Below, piece by piece: positions 24,607 through 36,895 of a DNA stretch of 64,000 nucleotides (within the stretch, counting starts at the first letter, position 1; every line of letters begins with the position of its first letter). The notes beneath the pieces are model-generated. The model was not told where the DNA came from, did not search any database, and saw only the letters and a list, made by a program, of their open reading frames with translations. Source of the DNA: Laguncularia racemosa (Eukaryota > Streptophyta > Magnoliopsida > Myrtales > Combretaceae). The position numbers and the translations under genes are program-made. The stretch covers positions 5,130,501-5,194,500 of the forward strand of contig JBBMOL010000046.1 in assembly GCA_037954665.1 (NCBI GenBank). Reading direction: 5' to 3'.

Positions 24607-25649
24607 GATGAGATTGATTGGTATTGACTTGGCATATACCTTGTATCTTGTGTGGGATCTTGTAAATTACACCTTGGATCTTATATAGAGGAATGGAACT
24701 TAATATTTTGTGGATGCATGTACCATCTGAATATTATGGATTCTGGATTCACATTTACAGTAAGTCATGAGGTGGGATCGTGGATTTCTTGGTACCATCC
24801 CCAATTTTTTCTTTGAAAATCCAATAGCCTTTGACATCATGTCCCTTTCTCTCGAGTCTATAATTTTAGGCTCAGTAAAAGCTCAGTTTCACTCAAGATC
24901 AATAATTTTTCAAATAAGCCAAGTTTGAACTTGTAAAGGTCCAGCTCGACTCAATTGATTCGGCTCGTTTACTAACCCTACTGTACTAAATATTGATCGG
25001 AAACCAAGCCAACGCTTATGAGTCCGACTTTCTGGGGGCTTAAAAGGTAGGGTATGAAGATCCTGTATGTCGTTTTAGTCTTGCACTAGATCCTAAAGAA
25101 TTTGTTATCGCAGTTTTATCGAGGAAATGTCAAATTATAGTACGAAAAACTACTCTTGATCTACGGCTTCTATAAGTTTGAATCTTGGACACGTGGTGCA
25201 TAGTTCTAACATTAATAATTTGCTTGTGAAGACGTTTATAAAGACTAATTTAAATCTATTTTGATCTAGTGTAAGTCAGAATTGGACATTTCTGTTGTAC
25301 CAATGTGTCAAAAAGGGTTTTCATCTGGATTAAGAAAGTTTATCCCATTTGATTTGGTTTTCTACTTTATTTTATTTATTTATTTTAATTTGATTTTCTT
25401 ATTAATTCTAGAGCTTCTAACCAATAATCGGTAGATACTGTAATTGAGGAGAATTATCAATAATACGAACTATATCACCCCTATACTTTGTATTAATGCA
25501 ACAATTTTCGATGTATGGAAAGTCAATATTAATGTAGTGGTTTTTCATTAAACCCAAGGACATGAAAAAGGTAATATTGAAGAGTTACAATCAAGAACAT
25601 GGGTTGTTACAATAACATAAAAAAGTTTTAAAAATTATATATTATAATA
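24607..25649. other. Intergenic DNA downstream of RPE
   Basis: Beyond the likely RPE 3' UTR no gene or repeat could be recognised until the second foldback element. Confidence 0.4.
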
Positions 25650-27025
25650 TATCATTTATTTAGAAAAGTAAATAATCATAATAGATTAATTTTTTATTTT
25701 TCTTAATTGATATATCTTCTTAAAAATCAAAGGAAAATTATTTATGTCCAATAATTTGAACAACATGCATAACTTTTGCATGTAATATCTTATTTAGCAA
25801 ATCTTATATTGTTGGAAAACTCTTAGCATCTACTTTAATTTGAAAATAAGATTTATTATGTGTTTTGAGACTACAAGGATCAAGTAAAATTTTAAATAGT
25901 CATAACTTGTAAATTATGTCCCCTTTGGCCTTGTAACATGAATTTTAAAGACTTACTAAATAATATACTTTATATATTATAATATTTTGTTATATTTCAA
26001 GTATTGAGTGGATACTAATTTGATAAATTTATGATTCAATAACTTGCAAATCAAATGTTTTATAATTGCAACCCTATAATTGTCGAAAAGCTTAAGTTAA
26101 TGAGCTACCTAAAAATGATCAAAACTGCAACCATACAATTGTCCGTGCATTTCTAAATTTATTTATTTTTATTTCAAATTGCCTTTATATTTTATAAATA
26201 TATTATTTATTTTATATTTTTGCATAAAATTAGTAATCTTTTCATTATTTGTACTTTCTCATACCCTATAATGTGATTGTAAAATTATAAGATTATAATA
26301 CTTGTAATTATAATCTTAAAATTATATTAATTTTCAAAAACATAAAAGATAAAAGAGTTAGACAAGTTTGCTTGAGAAAAAGGAATAGTATAATTTTAAG
26401 TTAAATTGACAATTTATAAATAGCTTATAATTCTAACTTTCTAGTTGTCATAAGTTTATAGTCATACAATATCCCATTTCTAAGTTATGAAATTATAAGA
26501 TTTGAAAAATCAGTATAAGAATACTACATGAAGTATAACAAAATGTTATACTATATGGAGGTACATTATTCGACGAGTTATATTAATTGCGCTTTGAGGC
26601 CAAATGATAATTAGTTTATAGGTTATGACTATTTTAATTTTACCAAGTCAAGGTAGTTAAAGGATATGTACTAGACTATATTTTCAAATAGAAGTATGTG
26701 TTACGAGCTCCCAATGGTATAAAATTTGCTAAAAATTAGAAATTTCCATACAAAATTTATGCATGACAAAAGTTAACGGTACAATTTTTTTTTAATTTTC
26801 AAAATATTTTTTTTTAAATCAATATGTGATTAAATATTAAAATGTATCAAAACTAAAGTATAGATACAAAAATATAGTCAAAACTAAAATGTAAAAAAAT
26901 ATGTAATGACCATTAATTTCCTTGATAACAAAAAAATCAAATTAAAACTAAATTAAACACAAAGCGTTAAATCGCAAAAATTTCGAAATTTAGATACTAA
27001 ATTACCAAAAGTTGAAAGTGCACAT
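25650..27025. repeat. Foldback element, copy B
   Basis: It matches copy A along most of its length. For instance TATATTGTTGGAAAACTC corresponds to TATATTATTGGAAACCTC, and the right arm (ATGTATCAAAACTAAAGTAT) to ATGCATCAAAACTAAAGTAT. Left-arm phrases such as AATAGTCATAACTTGTAAAT recur in reverse complement on the right side, with the centre near 26340. The outermost part of the left arm seems lost. No coding capacity. Confidence 0.65.
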
Positions 27026-28472
27026 ATATTTGGATAAATATTTGCTATCTCAAGTTTTCCTTCTTAAGTATTTCTTACCAATCATATTTAAACACCTAAA
27101 AAATAAATTAATACATAATCATGAAAGTTTGTTCCATTATAATAGATGCCTACATGTGATTGGTAGAGACAACCTTGAGATAGGGAGTTCGAAATAATAA
27201 CATTGTTTAGAATAAGGTGAAGAATTAAGAAGGAAAGAATATGGGAGGAAACAATTATGGGCGTATTTAATTTTTTTCTATGTATTTGGAGAATGGAAGG
27301 AAAGAATATAAAAGGCATGTCAATTATTATAAAAAACAAAATAAGATATAGTATAAATTCACTAACATACACTTCAAAAAGAAAAAAAAATAATATATGA
27401 AGAGTAAATTAAGAAATTCAATCATCGTTTCTTTTTTTTTCTCCCATTTCTCTCTTATATGGAAGAGAATAAAAAGTGAGATCCATATAAAACTTTCTCC
27501 CCATATTTTTTTCTTTCTTATTTTCCTTCTCAAGCCGAATGATGGATTTGTGATTTTTCTCTCTCATTTATGTCTTTATCCATATCTATGGACCTACTCT
27601 TTTGGGGGTCAAAAAATTATTATGGGGAAACCATCTTGGTATATGGATGGTGATAGTAATGTCAGCCTGAATTAGTGGGAACTTTAACTAGAAGGGGAAA
27701 AGAAAGAAGTGGATTGAAAAATAAAAATTTCCTGCTTGACGGTACAATGGTCAAACCAAGTACATTGGAGTACACTAGGAATTGCAGAGTTAATCTAGGA
27801 ATCCCTCTTACTTAATAATTCCTGATGCACTTGCTTTTTTTTTTTTTTTTTCTTTTTGGCGTTGTGGTTATATAATTTTCTTACCCTAGTCCCTTTGGGT
27901 TATCTTAATTCAAAAATCATGTGCTCTGGGGGCTCAGGCTCAGACCTGACAGTGGACACTGGACAATGTAGCTACCCATTCTCCTCGGTCCTAAAACGAC
28001 TCATATAATATATTTGACCACTTTAAAGGTTCAAAAAAGTTCACGTGACCTGCTTCTTCGATTTTAAAGATACTTTTATCTATAAAACATTGGAACACGA
28101 TGAGAAATATTCTTTGTTTTCTTCTTGTAAGCAGCATCTCTAGGGTTTGAGCGTGGTGGCATGAGTGTCCAGCACATGTAATCACGTTGCTCTTTCTCTT
28201 GGAGCTTGCATTTTTAGGGTTCTATCAAGCATCAAGAAAGGAAGAGAGAGAGGCCTCAATGGTAGGGACTCCTTACGTGGCAAAATCCAATTTGTTAGGT
28301 GGCTTGGCTTTGAGGGAGGGTTGAAAACATTTTCAAATGCTTGATTGAAAAGCTAAGGTTGTCCTTAGGTCCACAGTCTCAAGCAGACATATATCCTTTA
28401 ACTTTAAGGCTTTGTTTATTTGGAATATAAAAACTTCAATAAAGTTTCTTGCCTGTGTGTTATGAATTTGAG
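27026..28472. other. Unassigned intergenic DNA
   Basis: No supported gene or repeat. Open frames here (27088-27675, 27991-28185) are A/T-rich and lack domains. There is a T-tract near 27835-27850. Confidence 0.4.
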
Positions 28473-29282
28473 TGCATTTCACTTTTACTAGGGTTGAAAC
28501 TTGATAATGCATGTCACTTTTAGAACCTCCTCCTATGGCTCTTGCTCCAATTTCGATATAAAAGTTAATATGTTTAGCTTGATTAATTAATCAGTCTCGT
28601 TAGATAATAATCTTTTGAATATGATCATCACATTCCTCGGGCATGATCGGTTTATGCTTCTTTTTTTATTCACGGCAGTGACTTCCAATAACTCTAAAAA
28701 ATTAATATATTTAATATTAAATATAATGATTATTACGAATGTATCGATACTCTAAATTAAACCCTAAAAACTAAGTTAGACTTAAAAAAGATAGTTTTGC
28801 TATGTTTTATTTCTATGATGTTTTCATTGGATTAGACAACATGCATGCCACAACAATCAATGGCCATGGTTCGAAAAATTTTTGATACAGCCATTATTTC
28901 TCGTCCGGTGCCAATGGTGGCAGGTGATAGTAATGGCTTGGGCTGGTTATAGTGAATGTTAGTATTGAGCAAAGTGAATTGTGGTATTGCAAATAGTTCT
29001 TACTTCTGTACGTTTTGGACTCACACATTGCAATATTTCACTGGAATGAATAACAAGAAGTTGAATCTTGTGAATTAGCTTGAATCGTCTAAAGTCCAAG
29101 ATCAGTTCAATAAGAAACCAGGTTAAATTCTCCGTCTGAGACTCCTGGAATTGGGACTTACTAATTCGGTTTTTCGGTTTGGCTGTATATACATCCGAGG
29201 AGCTTAAAGTTAAGTCATTTAAAAATGGCTTGTTTGCCAGCTGCGATTTTACAATTTTAATAAAATTACAAAACACAAGGTT
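28473..29282 (-). pseudogene. Unidentified decayed coding-like segment, copy 1
   Basis: This stretch is repeated, diverged, at 30336-30953. Read on the minus strand, conserved peptide stretches survive in both. One near 28480-28570 is GARAIGGGSKSDMHYQVSTL, with GARATGGSESERHYRVSTL as counterpart. Another near 29110-29190 is AKPKNRISKSQFQESQTEN, against AKSKNQTSKS and FQESETKN. Conservation of peptide sense over nucleotide drift suggests the ancestor coded for protein. I do not recognise the family. Stops and frame changes mark it as non-functional. Confidence 0.45.
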
Positions 29283-29844
29283 TTCTTTCTTTCTTTCTTT
29301 TTTCTTGTTAGTAAAAACGAATTGCTTTCCACTTGGAAATATTGAAAATGGATTCTCTATAGTCATTTCTCTTTAAAGTTTCTCAAAACTACAAATCAAT
29401 AATTGGAATTATTCAAAATTTTGAAATACTTTATGGTATTATCATAACATTATACTTTTTTTTTATAATTTCAACCGTTGATTATACGTAACAATATCTT
29501 AATGGGATAACCTTAAGAAACTTTAAAAATAGTAACTTTAGAATATCCAAAGTCGATTACTACAAGATAATTTACTACCAAAATTGAGGTTTGAAAAGTC
29601 AATTAGATAGATAAATGCAACTTCCAAAAATCAATATGTCATATATTAGAGATGATACAGTTCGATTCGATTGTTGTCAAGTTATATTAAATCGTATATT
29701 ACGGTTCAATTTTTTTTTAATATTGCCCATCTATACCTAGCAACCAGGAAGAACTAGCAATTGACAGTTGATTAGTCGAAGTTTCCACCGAATATCGTTA
29801 TTTAGTTATTGTTGTTATTTTAGCATTTAAAGGATGCATTTTAC
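29283..29844. other. Unassigned DNA between the duplicated segments
   Basis: A (TTTC)n tract at about 29284-29306 opens this stretch. No gene or repeat structure was recognised in the rest. Confidence 0.4.
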
Positions 29845-30320
29845 TCCCTTTACATAATAAATGTCACGCTTCGAATTCGATATGACACTTTAATTACATC
29901 ATGCGTACTTTGTCATCTAGTAAGCATATGCCAAGCTGAAGCTTTTTTTTTTCAAAATAAGTCCACATTGAGGTGAACTATGAAGCTTAACCTAACGTCG
30001 TATGCAAATGGCAAACCACACACGATAGGATCATACATTATGAAGCAATTAAAGTCGATCAATACAAAAAGCCATGCAAACAACCAAAGCCCCAAAATCC
30101 AATATTCAATATGCAATACCCAAAACCAACACTTGAGTTCAAATCGTCTCATCTCGACTTTTCTATCCATATCGACAATTAATATTTTTAAGTATGGCAT
30201 CCGTACATAACCGCATCTCATACTATTATTGCATTCCATTGACAACTCATTTCTTGGCCTATATTACCCACAAATCTATATCATACTAACTACCTACTTA
30301 TACACATAAGTCGCATCAAG
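29845..30320. repeat. Dispersed repeat R1, copy 1
   Basis: It resembles 57555-58060 in the same orientation. Both carry TCCCTTTACAT, then TCATCTAGTAAGCA or CCATCTAATAAGCA, then TCCACATTGAGGTGAACTAT or CCCACATTTAAGTGAGCTTT, then runs of CAATA-rich sequence. The pattern fits remnants of one LTR family, but no ends or TSD were found. The open frames 29952-30245 and 29980-30210 are chance products of it. Confidence 0.45.
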
Positions 30321-30335
30321 GGCTGACTATATGCT

Positions 30336-30953
30336 ACATTTCATTTTTACTAGGGTTGAAACTCGATAATGCCTTTCACTTTCAGAACCTCCTGTGGCTC
30401 TTGCTCCAGTTTCAATGTTCAACTTCAACTTGATCAATTTATCAGTTTCGTTTGACGGTATTCTCTTGATTTCAATCATAATATCCATGGCAATGATTTT
30501 CAATATGTCGAAGAAATTAATATATTCGCTGCTGTTGTGTTGTGGTGGTAGACAACGGTAATGGCTGGTTATAGTGAAAAACAAAATAATGTAAGCATTA
30601 AGCAAAGTGATCTGTAATGATCATGGTACAAAATGTGTTAGAGTTAGACTTCTATGTATTTTTTGATTTCCACATTGAAATATTCAACCGAGGTGAGCAG
30701 CAAGTCAATTGAATTTTGCGAATTATCTTGAATCTACATCCAAGATTAGTTTAATTGAAACCTAAGTTTAATTCTTGGTTTCCGACTCTTGGAACTAGGA
30801 CTTGCTAGTTTGGTTCTTAGATTTGGCTATATATCTACCTAAGGAGCCTGTACAGTTAAGCCATTGAGAAGTGACTTATCTGCTACTCACGATTTTACAA
30901 AGTTTTAAGAAATTTTCCCAATAGTTTCAATAAAATTACGAAAACAAGATTTT
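30336..30953 (-). pseudogene. Unidentified decayed coding-like segment, copy 2
   Basis: Diverged direct repeat of 28473-29282, about 1.9 kb further on and shorter by internal deletion. The minus-strand frame at 30327-30605 is still open over 92 codons and contains ETDKLIKLKLNIETGARATG, followed by GSESERHYRVSTLVKMK. Upstream parts have stops. Function unknown. Confidence 0.45.
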
Positions 30954-31379
30954 TTCACTAATAAAAGAGGAATTTTATTCAACTAAAAAAGTTAGGTCAA
31001 TTAATTGTTTGGTATGAGAGGATTCATAAATAAAGAGCTAAGGTTTGAAAATCCAATTATATAAATAGACATATCTCTTTAAGAGTTAATATGCTCATAT
31101 AGAATATACTATTGTGTCTCTAAAAAGAATAAAAAATTGATGAACTACCATGTACAATGAATCCTAAAAGAATAGATAACATAATCTCACATTAGAGATG
31201 ACAACAAAAGAAAGAAAAAAAAAAATAACATAAACATATAAGAATAGCATATAAAAGCTACTTATTCTAACTACTACTAAAAAACCAATATCAAGTTAAT
31301 CACTGTAATCTTCAAACTAACAAGACTTGTAGGATTAGACTTGCAATGATAGAAATATAATATAGGACAAAATTACAAA
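30954..31379. other. Unassigned A-rich DNA
   Basis: A-rich sequence up to the MITE that carries the gypsy insertion. No gene recognised. Confidence 0.4.
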
Positions 31380-31408
31380 CAAGGTAATCAATACTTGAGG
31401 TTAAGTTT
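31380..31408. repeat. Left tip of a MITE split by the gypsy element
   Basis: The last bases, GAGGTTAAGTTT, continue after the retrotransposon at 41814 as AGTTTAAATAAATAATCG. Rejoined, they form an end that mirrors the reverse complement of 42070-42120 (CAGTTAAGTTTAAATCGAG). The gypsy element therefore landed inside the terminal inverted repeat. Confidence 0.5.
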
Positions 31409-33344
31409 TGTAACGCCCTAGAATTTGAAATGTTATAGTAAGTCACGTGTCCTTATTGGATTGAGACATGCAAAAACTTCTACTACTCCTATTCTTCACT
31501 CTGTTTAACTTCGCTATACATTAAAATAATTGTAACTCTAATAATATAAATAAATGACTCACAAGCGAGTCATTTTAACTACGTTGTAATTTTAAATTAA
31601 ATCAAGTAATATACCTCAAAGTAATAATCCATAAATAAGACTTTCAAAATATTACTAAGTTCATTTTAGCTAAAAACATAATTATACTAGGTGTAAGTAC
31701 AAAATTAAAATGATTTAGGAAGTCTCTCACAAAGTGTCCAATGATATTCTAAATCTATTTCTTCATGCTACTCATCATCATAGTAGTAATAATAATGTCC
31801 ATTATCCTTATCTTGATAATAATAGCACACATCCCCTGACTCATTGTATTCAGCATACTCATCACACCCAGCTACAACTGAAAAAGAAGAGGATTGAGCC
31901 TAAGCCCAATACGTAAATATCCAAACACCTGTGTATGTCACAATAATACAATTTGCACACGTACATACTGCAGTAAATGCTTAACAAACAATCACTTACT
32001 TATCTTTGTGTTAATCGATAAGCAACACAGGGATACCCATGACCTCGCTACTTTCTTTCTTATTTAATTTAAGTATTTTAAACTTAGGTTGGGAATTATC
32101 ACTTTCGGCCCCAACTTTCTACTGGTATCGAGAATTACCACCTTCGACCTCAATACCCCTGAAATCTATCCTAGATCATTTTAGTATAAAACTCTACTAG
32201 GAGTAGTGCTGTATACCAATTATCGGGATACCTCCTAGGGATCTACCAGCCACATACAAGCAATAAGCAAAGCATTTACCAAGTTTACATTAAATTTCAT
32301 TAATTTATTATATCTAGCAAACACAACCAACAAACATGGTAAACATGTACCTAGAAGAGTGGTTTTGGGTTTTACTTGTCTATAATTGTTAAGTTCCCCG
32401 AATGCCTATTAAGAAACAGTAATGGATTCTTAGTTCTACTCTATAACAAGGTCTAAATTTCACTAGGTTGTTCAACTAAGAATTAGTCACCTAATTCTCC
32501 TTCCTAGAGCACTATCGTAAGTAGTTTAACTCAAAACTGGAATAAAACTGAAATAGAAAGGTTAAAGGAATATTCTTAGACAATACGACCGTGTAAAAGA
32601 ACATGGGTAAAAACACATCCATGTACCTAGTCATGTACCTTATTGTACACAAAGTCTATGTAGCATGCCCAAGTACACAGTCGTATACTTTGTCGTAAAC
32701 TTGAACACGAGTAGGTTTATGCTCGTGTATAGACCATTTCACCAATTTGCTCTTTACGTTCTTCATAGTTAAGTACATGGCCATGCACCTTGGTCATGTA
32801 CCCTTTTGAACCTCACGAACTCACCAATCTCTTCCCCATTGGACCCTTTCTCCATCCTATCTCTCACTAATCAACCAAACACTCTAATTCCTATGTAAAA
32901 TCTACTTCATGAATTTAAGTGTAATTGGAATGCTTACTTATCTCGATTCGAATCTACAACTTGAAACGTGTTTGATCCAGCAACTTTGACGTCTAAATCA
33001 GATTGTCTAGAAACCTTAAATTTCCACAACACTATGTCTTAACTGAGTTCCTGTTAAAACAAATAACATGTAGAATCATTAATTTAATAAATGTACTTAC
33101 CTTTGTGATCACACTTTGATTTGAGAATCCTCCTGTAGTTAAAGTGCGACTTAGGATGAGTTAGGGTTTTCTACAACATAAGGGTCTATGTTGACAACAG
33201 AAGGAAAAGTGTTAACTAGGGTTTCTATTTGGCTTATATAACTTGTTGTCAAAAATACTAAAATGTCCTCCTTTTAAAATTCTTAATTACTTAAACGCCC
33301 CTCCTTTTTAAACATTATCGTATTATATTCTTCTATATTTTACA
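31409..33344 (-). mobile_element. 3' LTR of the gypsy element
   Basis: 1936 bp, TGTA/TACA ends. It aligns with 39899-41813 along its whole length. Differences are mostly C/T and G/A, and there is a short extra stretch near 31770-31790. The palindromic motif cluster is at 32580-32720. Confidence 0.9.
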
Positions 33345-33359
33345 CTCTCCCCCCTTATA
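33345..33359 (-). other. Polypurine tract of the gypsy element
   Basis: On the minus strand this reads ATAAGGGGGGAGAG, directly before the 3' LTR start TGTAAAATAT. This is the position and composition expected of the plus-strand primer of LTR retrotransposons. Confidence 0.85.
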
Positions 33360-36338
33360 AAAAATTTCATCCTCGAAAGTTCCTATATCTGGGAAGAGTT
33401 CCAAATGTCTTCTTCACAACTTCTCCTTTAGTTCCTAAGTTGCTTCATGTTATGTCTAGTTACTCCACTATACTTTGACATAAGGGATTATTCTTTATCT
33501 TAATATCTGCTCCTTAGTATCTATAATGCAGATGGGTCATTCCACAGTAGTAAGATTCAATTAGACGTCCAAAGGTTCAAGAGTTGCGCCTTGGTCCAGA
33601 TTTGCTACAAACTTCTATAACATTGATATGTGAGAAACATCATGTACTCTTATCAAGCTGAATTTGCTACAAACTTCCATAACATTGATATGTGAAAAAC
33701 ATCATGTGCTCCCATTAAGTTAGGTGGTAAGGCCAACCTGCAAGTGATTTTATCTATTTTCTCCAAAACCTCAAAATGACTAACATACCTAGGATTTAAT
33801 TTTCCTCTTAAACCGAATCGAACAATGCCTTTAATTGGTGATATTCTCAGTAGCACATGATCCCCCACTTCACATTCCAATGGTCTTTGCCTCCTATCAG
33901 CATAACACGTTTGGCGACTTTGAGCCATTAGCATCCTTTGTCTAGTTAACTTCACCTTATCCATAATCTCTTACACTAATTCAGGTCCCAACACCTTTCT
34001 TTCTCCTACCTCATCCCAATGCAAAGGTAACCTACATTTCCTTCCATATAAAGTTTCATATGGCGACATTTGAATTGTTGCCAGGTAATTACTATTGTAG
34101 GAAAATTCAATTAGGGGTAAGTGTTTATCCTAATTTCCTCCAAAATCCTAAACACAAGCTCTCAACATATCTTTTAGAATTTGTATAGTATGCTTTGACT
34201 TCCCATTTGTCTAAGGATGGTAAGTTGTGCTAAACTACAACTTGGTGCCCAGGGCTCTATATAGGCTTCTCTAAAATCTACCTACAAATCTAGTATCCTG
34301 ATTAGAAGCAATTGTCACTAGGATTCCATGAAGCTTGACTATTTCCTTGATGTATAACTATGCCAATTTACCTAAGGTATGACTAATATTGATGGGTATA
34401 AAATGTGCTGATTTAGTTAATCTATCCACTACTACTCATTTGTATCATGCTTTTATTTGGTTTTGGGAAGAGTAATAACAAAATCCATATTTACATGTTC
34501 CCACTTCCATTCCAATATGGGTAAAGGTTATAGTTCTCTTGCTAGCCTCTAATATTCTATTTTGATCTGTTAGCATCTCAAACACTTGGAAAAAAAATCT
34601 GCTATCTCCCACTTCATATTCTTCCACTAGTAGTAGACCTTTAAATCTTAGTACATTTTAGTACTCTTAGGGTGGATTGAGTACTAAAAGTGATGTGCTT
34701 ATCTTAAAATCTCATTCTTTAACCCTACTAACTCTAGTACACATATCCTAGTTCCATACCACAAAACTCCCTCTTGATCAATTCTGAATTCAAGTGCTTT
34801 CCCTTCTTCCATCTTATACTTAATTTTCAACATACCTTTATCTTCTAGTTGAGATGTTGTAATTTTATCCACTATAGTTGGCTGGATGCACAAACTAGCA
34901 AGTCTTGCTTCTACCTCCTAGGTAACTACTTCCAACTCTAACCTTTGCTTTCTTCAACCAGCTTTCTTCAACCAATGGCTTCTATGAAGTAAGCATTGTA
35001 ATTAAGTTACCCTACCTCTTTCTACTAAGAGCATTTGCTACCACATTCACCTATCCTAAATGATATTGTAATTCTAAATCATAGTCTTTAGTTAATTCTA
35101 ACCCTCTCCTTTGTCTCATATTTAAATCCTTTTGAGTAAAGCTCTTGTGATATGTGAATACCTTGCATTTCTCTCCATATAGATAATGTCTCCAAAGTTT
35201 CAATGCTAAGACTACTATTGCCAACTCTAAATCATGGGTAGGGTAGTTTCTTTCTTACAGCTTCAACTGTCGAGAAGCATAAGCAATAACCCTTTCATTT
35301 TACATAAGAACGCACCTTAAACCTTGGTTAGAAGCATCATTGAATATTGTATACTCCTTTTCACTTTCTAGTAAAGCTACAATTAGTGTTAAGATTAATC
35401 TTTCTTTCAGCTTTATGAAACTATCTTCACACTGATTATCCCAGTCAAACCTCACTCTCTTTGTTAATCTAGTTAACAGTGTGGCTATCTTAGAATATCC
35501 TTCTACAAAACACTAGTAGTAGCTTGCCAATCCTAAAAACCTTCAAATTTCAATCACTATCTTAGGTTTTGGTCAATCTACCACTACTTTTATCTTCTCG
35601 GGATCCACTACAATACCATCCTTGTTAACTATATGTCCCAAGAAAGAAACCTACTCTAACCAGAATTCACATTTCTTAAATTTTGCATACATCTTTTCGA
35701 CCTATAATCTCTCTAGCACAACACTTAGGTGCTCTTCATGCTCTTCTTTTTTTTTTTTTTTTTTTTGCATATATCAAGATATTATCAAGAAACACTACCA
35801 CAAATTGATCCAAGAAATCCCTGAACACCCTATTCATCAAATCTATGAAGGTAGTTGGAGCATTCGTTAAACCAAAGGGCATTACTAGGAATTCATAATG
35901 CCTATATCAGCTTTTGAATGCAATCTTATGGACATCTCCTTTCTTATCTTCAATTGATGGTAACCTGAGCTCAAGTCAATCTTTGAAAATACTTGGGCCC
36001 CTTATAGTTGTTCAAAAAGGTCATCTATCATAGGGAGCAGATATTTGTTTTTAATGGTGACCTTATTCAAGTCTTTATAGTCTATACATATTCTCACACT
36101 ACCATCTTTCTTCTTTACAAATGGGATGGGAGCTCACCATGGTGACACACTAGGTTTGATGAATTTCTTATCTAATAACTCTTGTATATGAACCTTCAAT
36201 TTCGCTAATTCTGTAGGCACCATCCTATGGAACCTTTAGATATAGGGGTTGTGCTTGGCACTAAATCGATACAAAAATCAATTTCTCTATTTGGTGGTAA
36301 ACTTAGTAAATCATCAAGAAATACATCCGCATACATGT
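33357..36338 (-). pseudogene. Gypsy pol relic: RT, RNase H, integrase, chromodomain-like tail
   Basis: Minus-strand order. RT at about 36240-35480 has KKFIKPSVSPW, then ICIDYKDLNKVTIKNKY, and VVVFLDNILIYA near 35770-35800. The catalytic FLDD has become FLDN. RNase H at about 35400-35200 is poorly preserved. Integrase starts with KIKYKMEEGKALEFRIDQEG (34699-34893) and ends with RFGLRGKLNPRYVSHFEVLE and DVFHISML (33653-33964). The degraded tail has motifs like a Tekay chromodomain and closes with FEDEIFYKGGEC just before the PPT. A 62-bp tandem duplication (33599-33722) breaks the integrase/chromodomain junction. Confidence 0.88.
33599..33722. repeat. 62-bp tandem duplication in the integrase tail
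   Basis: Units 33599-33660 and 33661-33722 share TTTGCTACAAACTTC, then ATAACATTGATATGTGA and AAACATCATGT, with several differences. The duplication post-dates the element's insertion or loss of selection, since it interrupts the coding frame. Confidence 0.85.
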
Positions 36339-36895
36339 TTACCACTGGAACTCCTCAAGCTTCAACTCACTACTAGCTTTTGTTGTTATAGTAGCCAATC
36401 TACTCTTGCTCCATAATTCATATGTTAGTAGACCCATAGATATTTGCACTTCTAACTTGAGACTAATAGAATCTTCATCAAGGGAAGTGAAATAAAACAT
36501 CAAGTTGTGACAACCTATGGTGGCATGAAATTTTGACAACCAGGTCGCTTCCAAAATAAAATCAAAATCGAGCATATCTAAAACAAATAGATCAGCGGGC
36601 ATCACTCGCCCTTGAATCTCAATCTTGACATTTCTACATATTTTCCCTAATTCTCTTCCTACTCCTATTAGAGTACCTATATTCAAAGGATCCTCGAAGT
36701 TTTCAAATATCAGTTTACACTTATTTACAAACACCACAAATATATAAGAATGTGTCACACTAGTATCAAACAATACATATGTATTAGTATCATGTACTAA
36801 GAGCGTACTTACCACTGTGTCCCAATCTATAGGGTCTTGGTTTTGTTGTTGTTGAAGAGCAAATACATGAGTTGGAGCTCTCTGCCTAGGACTAA
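36339..36895 (-). pseudogene. Gypsy aspartic protease relic
   Basis: The open stretch 36339-36815 gives VSTLLVHDTNTYVLFDTSVT, followed by HSYI. Normal gypsy protease reads FDSGATHSFI. Here the catalytic Asp is kept but DSG is DTS. Downstream PADLFVLDMLDFDFILEATW fits the PVxDYDVILGMDWL region, with the substrate-loop residues changed. The preceding linker (RAPTHVFALQQQQNQD) leads back toward gag and is cut by the 36896-38302 insertion. Confidence 0.82.

Noticed and set aside
28959..29366. Minus-strand open frame of 135 codons as an intact gene
   Set aside because: It covers only part of a duplicated, decayed segment. The start is in unrelated A-rich sequence, and the counterpart at 30336-30953 has stops in the matching region.
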